Source of the DNA: Imhoffiella fuscus
GTDB taxonomy: Bacteria; Pseudomonadota; Gammaproteobacteria; Chromatiales; Chromatiaceae
Direction: 5' to 3'
DNA: 64,000 bases
Assembly: GCF_042682685.1 (NCBI RefSeq)
Contig: NZ_JBHUHX010000010.1
Location: 67,404 to 131,403 of the forward strand
Part shown: positions 29,575 to 38,973 of the stretch, piece after piece
How positions within the stretch are numbered: position 1 is the first letter of the stretch
How the letters are laid out: each line of letters opens with the position of its first letter
The notes under the pieces: generated by a model
Databases searched by the model: none
Seen by the model: only the letters and a program-made list of their open reading frames with translations
Told to the model about the DNA's origin: nothing
Made by a program: the position numbers and the translations under genes

Positions 29575-30894
29575 ATGTACCTCGAAAAACGCCGCCGCAA
29601 ATGGTATGCACTCCAGGAAATCCCCCCGAATCTCCGGGAGGCAATGGGAGGGAAGAAACGACTCGTCGTGAGCTTGAAGACAGAGGACGAACAGGAAGCC
29701 AAGCGACGCGCAGCCCTCTGTGAAGTGAGATGGCATCGGGAACTCGCCAAGGCCAAGAACTCGAACATCGATCCTCTGGAACAAGAGAGGGAATACTGGC
29801 GCCAAGCGTTCGATGCCTGCTCATCAGACTTCGAGCGAGAGATACTGAGCAGCATTCTGCAAGATAAGCTCGACAACCAACTTGAGCGTGCAGCCCGACA
29901 GCAGGGTTACACCGGCAACGATCTCAGCGATCTTCCCGAGGCGGATGAAGCCATCCGAACCTACAAGATCGCCACAGGAAAGATCACCAAAACCGACAGC
30001 TACATTGACGACTGGCTCGCCACCAAGGACAACATCCAGCCCAAGACAGAAAGGATGTACCGCTCGGATCTGGAGCGGCTGGCGCGGAAGTTCGCCTATC
30101 TTCAAGACATCAACAAGGCTGATGTGACTTCCTGGATCGCCAAAGACCTCCTTCAACAGGAGGGGATGAACCGGAAGACTTTGGACCGGCTTCTCCCAGC
30201 CTACCGGGGTTACTGGAAATACCTGCAAGACATCGGCAAGGTGCCAGACGACGTGGAGCCTTTCACCAAGCTATCCGTCCAGCAGAACGGCTCCAAATCT
30301 GTCCGCCCACGCGACAAACGAAAGGACTACACCCCGGACGAAGTCTTCCAGTTACTGGAGGCAGCATCCCCCAAGGACACCCCATTGGCCGATCTGATTC
30401 GCCTTGGCATGTGGACCGGAGCCAGAATCAGCGAGCTGTGCGGTCTCAAGGTCGAGCAAGTCCACCTGGACGCGCCCTTCCCTTTCTTCAGGATCGAGGA
30501 CTCAAAAACCGCCGCAGGTATCCGAACCGTCCCAGTTCACCCAGAGCTGAAGGAGACCTTGGAGCGTTTGACGAAGTCATCTGACGATGGATACGTCCTG
30601 TCAGGGCTCACACCCGACAAATACGGGGATCGCTCAAACGCTATCGGCAAACGGTTCGGACGGCTGAAGAAGAAACTGGGCTTCACCAGCCAGCATGGAT
30701 TCCACTCCTTCCGCCACACCGTGATCACACGGCTGTTGAACGCCGATGTCCAGCAATCGGTCGTTGCCTCGATCGTGGGACACGACTCGGCTGACAGCGT
30801 CACCTTGGGCGTCTATCACAAAGGCTTCAACTTGGAGCGACAGACTCACGCCATCATGGCTCTGGACTACCCGAGACCAAGTACGTCGAGCTGA
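29575..30894 (+). CDS. int: Tyrosine site-specific integrase
   Basis: 439 residues. N-terminal arm-binding part (MYLEKRRRKWYALQEIP), SAM-like core-binding domain (~140-225), and a catalytic domain with all residues visible: Arg284 (TGARISELCGL), Lys311 (EDSKTAAGIRTVP), His377/Arg380 (HGFHSFRHTV), His403 (IVGHDS) and the nucleophile Tyr414 (LGVYHKGF). ATG 29575 is preferred over 29545 because AAGGATC precedes it; an upstream start would run through the arm repeats. It is expected to catalyse integration at the tRNA-Ser core. No excisionase was recognised next to it. Confidence 0.93.
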   Translation: MYLEKRRRKWYALQEIPPNLREAMGGKKRLVVSLKTEDEQEAKRRAALCEVRWHRELAKAKNSNIDPLEQEREYWRQAFDACSSDFEREILSSILQDKLDNQLERAARQQGYTGNDLSDLPEADEAIRTYKIATGKITKTDSYIDDWLATKDNIQPKTERMYRSDLERLARKFAYLQDINKADVTSWIAKDLLQQEGMNRKTLDRLLPAYRGYWKYLQDIGKVPDDVEPFTKLSVQQNGSKSVRPRDKRKDYTPDEVFQLLEAASPKDTPLADLIRLGMWTGARISELCGLKVEQVHLDAPFPFFRIEDSKTAAGIRTVPVHPELKETLERLTKSSDDGYVLSGLTPDKYGDRSNAIGKRFGRLKKKLGFTSQHGFHSFRHTVITRLLNADVQQSVVASIVGHDSADSVTLGVYHKGFNLERQTHAIMALDYPRPSTSS

Positions 30895-31363
30895 AGGTAG
30901 TGTGCCCGCGCTTTGGCGGGGATGGCAGATACCGCCTGGACGGCTGCCGCCCCCGCCCTACTCCTCTATATAGATGGAGGCTGACCCGACGAGAGCCACG
31001 AGTGTTTTGCCGCAAAAATCTGAATGCCCTTCCTAATCCGGCCGGTTGGATCATCCCCCCCTCTACCCCCAGGGCGTTCCCTGCCATGCGCGATGATTCA
31101 CCGTGCCCACCCCTCGGTATGCATCTGACCGCATCGCTCCGCTTCACCTCATCGCCTGCCCCAGGCTGGGATCGTCGACAGACAGCCGGGCATCCATCGA
31201 CTGCCTCTGCCTGCTACTGGTCCTCTTCCTCCTCATGCCCAACCCCGCCAGGTTGATGCACAGGCAGACGCCGATCCGCTCTCTCCATCCTCATTCATCA
31301 CACCGGATCCCGTCCGCGCCGACAGGAGCGATTGGCTGTCGACACCACAGCAACCCGAAGCAG

Positions 31364-31482
31364 TGTCTCAATAGGGCAAGCCCTAGTGGGAACCACCGAA
31401 GCCCTCGGCATCGCGTCTCACATGAGTGGTTATTGCGTTTTGAGACAATCCGTCTCATGATATATAAGATCCTTATGAGACA
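31364..31482. promoter_or_regulatory. Cluster of TGAGACA/TGTCTCA sites upstream of the resolvase
   Basis: Five copies of the hexamer TGAGAC or its complement lie at 31364-31370, 31414-31420, 31441-31447, 31452-31458 and 31476-31482; the middle pair forms TGAGAC-AATCC-GTCTCA. The arrangement of spaced dyads before a serine recombinase gene resembles a res site that also serves as operator. The 609 bp between integrase and resolvase hold no gene that I can support. Confidence 0.55.
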
Positions 31483-31503
31483 GCCGACCCAGGAGAGACA
31501 CCC

Positions 31504-32055
31504 ATGCTTGTCGGATACGCCCGCAGTAGCACCATCGACCAAGTCGCCAGCATCGAGAGCCAGGAGCGCGAGCTAAGGGCAGCCGGATGCGAGGAGGTCT
31601 ACATCGAGCAGGTCAGCTCGGTGGATCTCGTGAGACGGGAGCGGTTCGAGGAAGCGGTCAAGTTCTGCCGCAAGGGGGATGTCCTGGTCTGCACCAAGCT
31701 GGATCGGCTGGCCAGATCGGTCCCACACCTCGTCGAGATCCAGCAGCGACTGGAGGCCAAGGGAGTGGCACTGAAGATCCTGGACATGGGACTGGACACC
31801 AGCACGGCTCAGGGTCGGCTCATGTTCAACATCGTCGGCAGCATCGCCCAGTTCGAGCGGGAGATCATGCTGGAGCGCCAGCGGGAAGGCATCGCCAAGG
31901 CCAAGGCCGAGGGCAAGTACAAGGGCAGGAAGCCGACAGCCCGAGCCAAGGCCGAAGAGGTCCGCAAGCTGGCCGCTGAAGGCATGGGAGCGACAGCCAT
32001 TGCCAGCCAGCTCGGAATCGGCAGAGCGAGTGTCTACCGGATTCTCGGGGATTGA
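31504..32055 (+). CDS. Serine recombinase, resolvase/invertase family
   Basis: 183 residues. Catalytic domain: GYARSSTIDQ (nucleophile Ser9 by alignment with the usual YARVST), LVCTKLDRLARS, IVGSIAQFEREIMLERQREGIAKAK. The C-terminus is a helix-turn-helix (GATAIASQLGIGRASVYRIL) of the Hin/Tn3 type. CAGGAGAGAC precedes the ATG. Within an integrative element it may resolve multimers or act as an invertase; candidate sites lie just upstream. Confidence 0.93.
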   Translation: MLVGYARSSTIDQVASIESQERELRAAGCEEVYIEQVSSVDLVRRERFEEAVKFCRKGDVLVCTKLDRLARSVPHLVEIQQRLEAKGVALKILDMGLDTSTAQGRLMFNIVGSIAQFEREIMLERQREGIAKAKAEGKYKGRKPTARAKAEEVRKLAAEGMGATAIASQLGIGRASVYRILGD

Positions 32056-33003
32056 GCCTGGCGGGCCAAGAGAGGAGCGAGAGCGCCGCTCTGGCCCCGC
32101 GAGAAGCCCATGAAGACGACCGGAGCCTGACCGAAGGGGATTGCTGACCGAGGTTGCGGGCGGCTCAGAAGCCCTTCTGGGCTGTCCTGGTCATGCATCG
32201 GGTATCCGCACCCGGAACCGACACGATCCAGAAAGAGCCACCCGCTGAGATCCTCATTCAGGTCAATAGGTTACGGACGACCTCTTGATTGCTGCCCCCT
32301 CTTCGACGGAGATCCCAATCCCTCCATCCCGGATGAACAGACTGAAGTGTCACTGAAGAGACACTAAAGACCCAGCTCGAAGTGTGACGATGGTGGTGCT
32401 TCAGTGGCGTCTTCCATCATGACCATCTCGAATAGATCCCCTCCGAAGGCTTGGTCGATGGGAAGCAATGCATCCACTGAAGCCGAACGATAGCGACCCC
32501 ATAGGAGGACACCTTGCCCCGACCTCAGAACAGCCTGTTCCGGGAATCGTCCCGATCATGATGGTCGAAGCAAGCCGCTGGATCCTCGACACGTCACCCT
32601 GGTAGATCAGCCCAGGATGCTCTTGGCAGAGACCGAGAGTCCCCGAGGCTGAATGCCATCAGCTGCTCCTACGGTAAACCCTGGTCGGCTCCATGCTGGC
32701 CAGGGTCTCTTTTTACTGGCTCGGCCAACGACCATCACCGCTATCGGTCCTTGGTCACGGTGCCGTCCTTTCCCGGTCTAGCGACTTCTCGCACCTGCTC
32801 TGCAGGAATGATCCATCCGGCAACACGCCAACTCTGATCGTTCGATCAACAGCCCACACCAGGGCTATCTCATTTACATCAACCCATTCAGGTCAGCATC
32901 TACAGGCTTGCTCAGGTCAGTTTCCCGTGGTTCGGGGAGTTGATGGGCTGGCTTGGGATGGTGCTTGCCTGTGGGTGCTCACCTGAAAAGGAAACGAACC
33001 ACC
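32056..33003. other. 948-bp intergenic region with leader repeat
   Basis: No gene supported. It contains a dyad AGTGTC-N8-GACACT near 32346-32365 and, at 32753-32810, a leader-like repeat shared with the region before the BRO-N-like gene. A strong Shine-Dalgarno (AAAAGGAAACG) sits before the next gene. Confidence 0.5.
32753..32810 (+). repeat. Duplicated leader element, copy 1
   Basis: Starts GGTCAC, then CCCGGTCTAGCGA and TCGCACCTGCTCTGCAGG, where CCTGC/GCAGG can form a short hairpin. It recurs at 34117-34173. Each copy lies ~180-195 bp before the start of a regulator-like gene (33004 and 34352). Confidence 0.6.
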
Positions 33004-33945
33004 ATGTCTATCAACGACAACATCATCGAGCTTGAAGGCAAGAAGAACCGCAAGCGCAAAACCAAGCGAGACGGTCGCAGTGTCACCCACGACATCAACC
33101 GAGTTCCGACCAAGGATCTCCGGGCAATGGGCTTTGAGGAGCAGGCAGCCAAGCTGATTCTGAATGCCCGTCGAGTTCTGCCAGTCGTCGAGGATCCGAT
33201 GGAGCCTCAGATTGACGCACAGAAACTCTGGAAGCGGATCGGGAAGCCGCATGGCCAGTTCCGCTTCTGGGCTGACCACTACATCAAGCCCATCGCGAAT
33301 AACGAGGAAATTTCCTCGAAAATCGAGAAGACCGGAAAGCGTGGTCGTCCCGCCGCAAACTACACCCTCAGCCGCAGCGTGGCGGCCGATCTCGCCATGC
33401 AGGCCAACACGCCTGAAGGCGCTGAGATCCGCCGGTACTTCCTCTTGATGGAATCCGTAGTCCTGAAGCTCGCGAACCGCAACCAGCTTCGAGGTGAACG
33501 GATCATCGGCATTGACAACGCCATCCATCATCACGCCACCAAGACCTTCGCCGAGGCTGGAGTCAAGGGGCTTGCGCTGAAGGGTGCGGTCAACAGCGAA
33601 GAGCAGCGACTGAAGAGCAAGGTGTCAGTGATCCTGACTGGATTCCGGGCTGGATATTGGAGCGATCTCTTCGGCTGTGGTATCCGAGACGTTCTCGACA
33701 ACGACGACCTTGCCACCTACGAATCCGCTTACAAGACGGTTGAGGTGTTGCTGAAGGCCGGGAAAGCCGATGACGCCGAGCTGAAAAGTATCCTTGGCCC
33801 GACCTTCTCAAGGGCTATCGACATGCGGCCCTATCTGGAGACCAAGGGTCTCGATCCTGATCTGGCAGATGTGAAGAAGCACATCGCCACGAGCAAGGTA
33901 AAGCGCAACCTGGACACGCCGAGGCAGATGGACAGCTACTTCTAG
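33004..33945 (+). CDS. AntA/AntB antirepressor-like protein
   Basis: 313 residues. A basic N-terminus (KKNRKRKTKRDGR) is followed by an AntA/AntB-like domain at ~60-150: IDAQKLWKRIGKPHGQFRFWADHYIKP, then KIEKTGKRGRPAANYTLSRSVAADLAMQANTPEGAEIRRYFLLME. The C-terminal ~150 residues are not recognised. Such proteins antagonise phage repressors or act as DNA-binding regulators. ATG 33004 follows AAGGAAACGAACCACC. Confidence 0.75.
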   Translation: MSINDNIIELEGKKNRKRKTKRDGRSVTHDINRVPTKDLRAMGFEEQAAKLILNARRVLPVVEDPMEPQIDAQKLWKRIGKPHGQFRFWADHYIKPIANNEEISSKIEKTGKRGRPAANYTLSRSVAADLAMQANTPEGAEIRRYFLLMESVVLKLANRNQLRGERIIGIDNAIHHHATKTFAEAGVKGLALKGAVNSEEQRLKSKVSVILTGFRAGYWSDLFGCGIRDVLDNDDLATYESAYKTVEVLLKAGKADDAELKSILGPTFSRAIDMRPYLETKGLDPDLADVKKHIATSKVKRNLDTPRQMDSYF

Positions 33946-34083
33946 CTGTCACCGGGGATCCCTCCCGATTCTGGAGAGCACCGGGGCTGAACCTACGACC
34001 CTCCAGGATGCGAAGAGTACCGAGGTGGAGCCTGAAGCCTTCACCGCACCGTCCCTCGACAGCCTGATCCCATGCACACACGA

Positions 34084-34118
34084 CCTATGCATGATCCCCC
34101 GAACTGGGGGTCCATAGG
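34084..34118. repeat. Intergenic palindrome of the CATG-CCCC/GGGG family
   Basis: CCTATGCATGATCCCCC-GAACT-GGGGGTCCATAGG: arms of ~15 bp with one bulge. It is the extended form of the 27-bp core found six times inside the next gene and again at 38502 and 38947. Confidence 0.75.
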
Positions 34119-34173
34119 TCACTGCCTGACCCTCTCCGGTCCAGCGAACGCTTCGCACCTGCTGTGCAGGGAT
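34117..34173 (+). repeat. Duplicated leader element, copy 2
   Basis: GGTCAC ... TCTCCGGTCCAGCGA ... TTCGCACCTGCTGTGCAGGGAT, matching 32753-32810 in order and spacing. The flanking 406-bp gap (33946-34351) has no supported gene. Confidence 0.6.
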
Positions 34174-34351
34174 CGACACACCCAGTCGATTCACCGCCAC
34201 GACAACACCAAGCCGTCCATTCCAAGATCAGCCTGATCCGGTCGCTATTCTTCAGATGCCTCCGGTGCTCGCCTTGTGGTGAGGTTGCTGGTCTCGGGCA
34301 TTGGGGGATGGTGCGTCTGGAGAATGGCGACCAGAACAGAAATCACCACAC

Positions 34352-35254
34352 ATGCACATCGACACTATCGATCAACTCCGCTTGGCCATGGTCACCATCG
34401 ACGGTCGTCCTTGGCTCAAAGCCTCCGCGCTCGCCGCTATCTTGGGCTATGCCAAGACCAAAGGCATGACCAAGCACATCAGCTCCGAGCACCGGATGCT
34501 CTACAGAGACCCGGATGCGGCAGGCATCAACCCGATGATCGGCTTGGTCAGCCTTGCTGGCCTAACTGCACTGGTCTTCAAGAGCGACCGCCCGCAGACA
34601 GCCCCGGTCAAGACAGCGATGCTGGAGCTGATCACCTCGGCCATCGTGGTCGAGCAGCCCCATGAACCCCTCGATAGGGGGAACACTGAGGTTGGCCAGA
34701 GCCCCGCTGATCATGAACCCCCGGATAAGGAGACCATGGAGACTGCCCTGGCTCCCGTCAGCCATGAACCCCCGGTTGAGGGGACCATGAAGACCGAGGG
34801 ATCGGCGTCTGACCATGAACCCCTGAGAGAGGGGACCATGACGATGGAGCACCCTACAGACCATGCCCCCCCGGATCAGGAGACCACAGAGGACAGCCTG
34901 GCTCCTACCATCCATGAGCCCCCAGTCGAGGGGACCATGGAACAACCGATCGCCGTCCCATCCGTCGAGGCGCTGAAGCTCAATGCCCGTGGAACCAAGC
35001 GGTCCCTGGTCGACGCCTTCACCTACCTGCTGAACCAGGGCATCTCCATCCCCGAACACCTGGAGCCGTGGCACTGGGTCGAGGCTCTGGCTCCCAGGCT
35101 GCGGGAGATCGCCAAGCAGCGCGGCCTTCCCTCTGCCCTGGAGCTGGCCAGCTTCTCGAAGCGGCACCGGGACGCCTGGGCGGTCGAAGAGATCGCGGCT
35201 GACTACCTCCGAGACCTGAATGCCTGGTTGGCCCAGAGAGCCGTTACAGCGTAA
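34352..35254 (+). CDS. BRO-N-like regulator with a 17-residue tandem repeat
   Basis: 300 residues. The N-terminal ~100 (MVTIDGRPWLKASALAAILGYAKTKGMTKHISSEHR, GLVSLAGLTALVFKS) resemble BRO-N/antirepressor DNA-binding domains. Residues ~104-200 hold six tandem 17-aa repeats of the form (D/S)HEPPxxxTMxxxxxx, for example SHEPPVEGTMKTEGSAS. A C-terminal helical domain (LNARGTKRSLVDAFTYLLNQGISIPEHLEPW) follows. No strong Shine-Dalgarno was seen; TTG 34301 is an alternative start. A regulatory or replication role is inferred. Confidence 0.65.
   Translation: MHIDTIDQLRLAMVTIDGRPWLKASALAAILGYAKTKGMTKHISSEHRMLYRDPDAAGINPMIGLVSLAGLTALVFKSDRPQTAPVKTAMLELITSAIVVEQPHEPLDRGNTEVGQSPADHEPPDKETMETALAPVSHEPPVEGTMKTEGSASDHEPLREGTMTMEHPTDHAPPDQETTEDSLAPTIHEPPVEGTMEQPIAVPSVEALKLNARGTKRSLVDAFTYLLNQGISIPEHLEPWHWVEALAPRLREIAKQRGLPSALELASFSKRHRDAWAVEEIAADYLRDLNAWLAQRAVTA
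34661..34939. repeat. Six in-frame copies of a 51-bp repeat with palindromic core
   Basis: Cores start at 34661, 34712, 34763, 34814, 34862 and 34913 (spacing 51, 51, 51, 48, 51). Consensus CATGAACCCC-N7-GGGGACCATG, each an inverted repeat. The core, but not the spacer, also occurs outside genes at 34084, 38502 and 38947. Confidence 0.85.
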
Positions 35255-35818
35255 CGCAAGCGACCTCGCCACCGAGAGCACCCTCAGTGGACTGTCGAGA
35301 CACCTGTCTCAGTGTGTGTCCCGACATCAGACTGAAGGGACGCAAAAGTCTGATGCATAATGGCCCATGAGCCCAGCAATACCGGGGCTTCAGATGCGCA
35401 ACAGACTTCATATCTAATCCCTGACCGCTCTGGTCGGGAAGCCTTCCCCTAAGAAGGCGACACTCAACGTGGTCAATGGCCCCACCAAGATCCACTCCGC
35501 GCTCTCCCGGCGCACCCAAGCCCGATCCCACGGGCTGCCCTGAGATTTTCTCCATCGGAGGGAATCTCGGTATGGCTCAAATCTGATCCACCCGCGCCAC
35601 CAAGGCGCACCCATCGGTGCCGACATCACCGAGCCTTGAGATACCTGGAATCCCAGGCATCGACCGACCCAATCGAATCAATCCCCAGCACCGACATTCT
35701 GGTCGGCATCTTCATCCTTGCCATCCCCTTGTAGCGCTTTCGTCATTTGAGGCCGCTGGGGACAGGGAGGATGGATGTCGCCTGGATGAGGGTGCCCACC
35801 AGAATGAGGTTTACCCAA
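35255..35818. other. 564-bp intergenic region with dyads
   Basis: No gene supported. Two inverted repeats stand out: TGTCGAGACAC (35293-35303) with GTGTCCCGACA (35316-35326), which encloses GAGACA-CC-TGTCTC like the sites before the resolvase; and CATCAGACT (35325-35333) with AGTCTGATG (35347-35355). Confidence 0.5.
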
Positions 35819-37831
35819 ATGACAACCCAATCCATCGACATCACCCTGAACGACAAGACCTACACCCTGACCAATCCCGAGCTGCCAGAGCATCTGATGC
35901 TGGCTGCCTATCGTGCCTACGAGATCTTGCTCAAGATCCTGACCGAGCACGGCAACAGCCCCAGCATGGAACAACAGCAGGTGCTGCTTTACCTGCTCTT
36001 GCTCTACTTCAAGCTGGCTACCGGCGGTCTAAGCGAACTGGAATCCCGTGTCGTGGCGGCGCTACCGACCGGCTACGGAAAGACCTCCAGCATTGTGGCC
36101 ATGGTCCTGGCTCTCCATGAGTTCGGGATCGAGGACATCTCCCTGGCAGTCTCGGCCAGCAAGGTGGAAGCCCTGTCCGAGCTGAAGCGGGAACTGGTCA
36201 AGCTGGCTGGCCCCGAGATCGCCGACAAGATCGGCTTCATGCACTCCTACAAGCACGACCAGGAGGTCGCCCGTCGTTACCTTGAAGGCGAGGCCCCGCT
36301 ACCCGATGGCTTTGCCTCCGAGCCTGCGGTCTGGGAAGCGCCGGAGCAGAAGCAGTTCATGCTGGTCACCCATGCCCGAGTCCGTAACGGTGACGAGCAA
36401 TCGACGGCAGTGTTCAACACCTACCAGGGTCAGGAACGCTCGCTGTTGATCTACGACGAAAGCCTCCTTCCGGCAGACATCACCTCCTTCCGCCTTCGGC
36501 AGCTCAAGGCCGACCTGGCGTACATCGAGGCCATGTACGACAAGAAGTATGTCGGACTGATCCAGTGGCTCAACGCTGTCCAGGCGACACTCCAGGCAGC
36601 CAGGGAAGACGAGGTCGGTCCCGATGGAATGCTGATCGATCTGCCCAAGCTGTCCGAGGAGGACATGGTCCACTACCAGCAGAGCCTCTATCAGCGTGAC
36701 TGGTCCCAGGCTGCCCATGCTGTCCTGGCCATGGCCGGATCCACTGTCCGCATTCACCCCTCCGAAGCGGGCATGGTGGCGACCTACACGACCGTGGTTC
36801 AGTCGGAACTGAAGCGAGTGGTCGTTCTCGATGCCTCCTACATCGTTCGTGAGCTGGTGCGCGAGGACATCCGCACGGTCGCTATCGAGGATCTCCCCGG
36901 CAAGTTCCAGGGACTGAAGCCGTTCTTCGAGAAGGGACTGAAGACCTACCCCGCCATGACCATCAAAACCATGGTGGCTCCTTGGGGACGCTACTCCATG
37001 GAGCAGGAATTCGGCGACATCCCTTCTCAGAAGGACATGGTCAAGCAGGCTTCCGGCAAGCGGTTCGTCAATGATCTGGTGAGGACGATCAAGCAGATCC
37101 CCGAGGATGAAGGAATCCTCGTCTTCACCTACAAGGATCGTGGTCGGATCTCTCAGCGACAGGTGCTGCTCAAGGCTCTGGATGATGCCGGGATCGACAC
37201 CCTCAAGACCGTGAACATCGGCGGCGAACAGAGACCCAGGATCAACATTGCCACCTAGGGCTCGGAGACCTCCAGCAACAACTGGGCGTACTGCCGTCAT
37301 GTCATCCTGGCTGGCGTCATGCAGTTGCCTCCAGACCATCTGCTGGGCTGTCATCTGGCTGCCAGGGACAACATGGAGGCAGGCTATGACAAGGCCCAAG
37401 CCAGCCGTATCAGCGTCACCGAGTCGCTGCATCTGATCTACCAAGCCGCCTCTCGTGGAGCCTGTCGGTCGACGGATAACCGATGCCAGAGTGGACGGAT
37501 GACTCTCTGGTTGGTCGCTCCCAAGTTGAAGGAGCTGACCAAAGGACTGCAGTTGGTCTTCCGGGGTGCTCGGTTCGAGAAGTGGATCGGGGACTATGGC
37601 CAGCAGAAGGAAGGGAAGGTCGAGAAGGTTGGCCAGATCGTGGCTGGGTTCTTGAAGCAGTTCGACGAGGATCAGGTCAGCACCAGGGCTCTGAAGTCCT
37701 TGGTGCCCGAGCTTGGGGAGCTGCCAAAGATGTCCGGGACCAGAGCAATCGATATTGCGTTGGAGCTGGAGCCGTCCTGGATGAAAGAGGGCAGATCTCT
37801 GGTTCGACCGTTCGGCGCGGTGACAGCTTGA
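35819..37831 (+). pseudogene. SF2-type helicase interrupted by an in-frame amber codon
   Basis: A frame of 670 codons with a single TAG at 37256-37258. Before it (479 residues): Walker A ALPTGYGKTSSIVAM, DExx box LLIYDESLLP, and a second RecA-like lobe starting at EGILVFTYKDRGRISQR. After it the same frame continues GSETSSNNWAYCRHVILAGVMQLPP and QAASRGACRSTDNRCQ (motif VI-like Q..SRG.CR) up to 37831. The amber falls in motif V (NIAT-stop-GSETS), where TGG (Trp) would restore the protein by one base. Truncation removes motifs V and VI, so the short form should not be an active helicase. Could also be read through. Confidence 0.75.
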
Positions 37832-38967
37832 GCCCCCCACAGGTTAGGCACCAATGTCCCTAATAGCTTTCCTTTCTATAGGGAAGATGGTGCTTAAAGT
37901 CTCAAGGCCAGGGACGTGGAGCAAGGGCGACGTTGGTGAAAGGCTGACCCGGAATCGGCCCCCAACATCTCTAAAGTATTTCTTTAGGGGTTTCAGGGGC
38001 CGTTTCTCAGCATGGCCAAGGAAGGCTGTAGGTCTCAGCGGCAAAGGCTGGGTCTTGGTCAGGCAAGCCGCATGACGCGACTGAATGTTCCCGGATTGAA
38101 GGAAGAAGCAGCCTTTGAATCGGGGAATATTCGCATGGCCAAGGAAGGCCAAAGGCCGAGGATCATCACCATCATCCTTACCCCTCCAATCCTGGCTGGT
38201 CCCTGGCTGATCTGTCGTCACCACTTCGGTGGCCGCTGAGGCGGATCGACACCACGACCAGGGCGCCGCCTTGTTTGGAAGGACAGGGAAATGATCATGG
38301 TCACCGAACCACCTCAGATCCACCTCGCTCCACCCCGATCTGTCCCCAGAGCACTGCAGGCAACCCCAGGGCTGTGTGTCGTCCTGACCATAGGGTCCAG
38401 GCTCGGCATGGAACCGTTGCGACGGTCTTGATGCCCCGAGGTTCGCCCACTGACTGCTGCGGCGGTTAGCTCCAAGTGTCAGAAGGGGGCGATGATTGGC
38501 TCATGGTCCCCTGATCGGGGAGACCATGGCGTAGTTCGGAGATGGCGCAGGGATCAGCAAGGGGGATCGAGACAGGCTCCCCTGGTCTTCCCCAAATCTC
38601 GCTGGCCTGGTGGCTCGAAGGTGGCCGAATCCTTTGGTAGTCTGTCAGCTCATATCTGTAGGTTTTCAAGAGCACGACCTCTGCCCCTCCTCGCCTTCCC
38701 CGCAGCTTGCCCCCGGATCCCCAGCGCCCTCCTCGACCACCAGTCTCGATCTATCTGTGGGTTTTCAAGGGGACGTCTCCCGTGCCTCCGCATGATCCCC
38801 CTCAAGCCTCACCAGGCTCGCCGCTAGAGCCCCTCTGATCAGCCAGGAAGGTCAAGCCAAGGTCTTCAATTCGGCGCGATTCTGGGTCATCCACTGGGGT
38901 ACTCACCTCTTCACCACCAGTGGACACGAGCGTCCCCTCTCAGGTTGGTCCCCCGATCAAGGGGTCC
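37832..38967. other. 1.1-kb intergenic region with short repeats
   Basis: No credible gene. It holds an exact 17-bp repeat GCATGGCCAAGGAAGGC at 38010-38026 and 38133-38149, a 23-bp imperfect repeat (ATCTGTRGGTTTTCAAG) at 38654 and 38753, and two 27-bp palindromes near its right end. Small frames here (for example 38492-38827) have no initiation signal or recognisable product. Confidence 0.5.
38502..38528. repeat. 27-bp palindrome of the CATG-CCCC/GGGG family
   Basis: CATGGTCCCCT-GATC-GGGGAGACCATG, an almost perfect dyad and reverse-complement form of the cores inside the BRO-N-like gene. Confidence 0.75.
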
Positions 38968-38973
38968 ATGACC
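38947..38973. repeat. Palindrome overlapping a start codon
   Basis: GGTCCCCCGATCAA-GGGGTCCATGACC. The right arm contains the ATG (38968) of the next small gene and its purine-rich AAGGGG, so a bound regulator or a hairpin would block translation initiation. Confidence 0.7.

Noticed and set aside
34661..34939. Regular 51-bp spacing considered as a CRISPR array
   Set aside because: The repeats are in frame within a gene, the spacers encode related residues, and no cas gene is present.
36299..37840. 513-codon minus-strand frame opposite the helicase
   Set aside because: Its open length comes from the codon pattern of the plus-strand gene; no motifs or initiation signal, whereas the plus strand has Walker A and DExx motifs on both sides of the amber.
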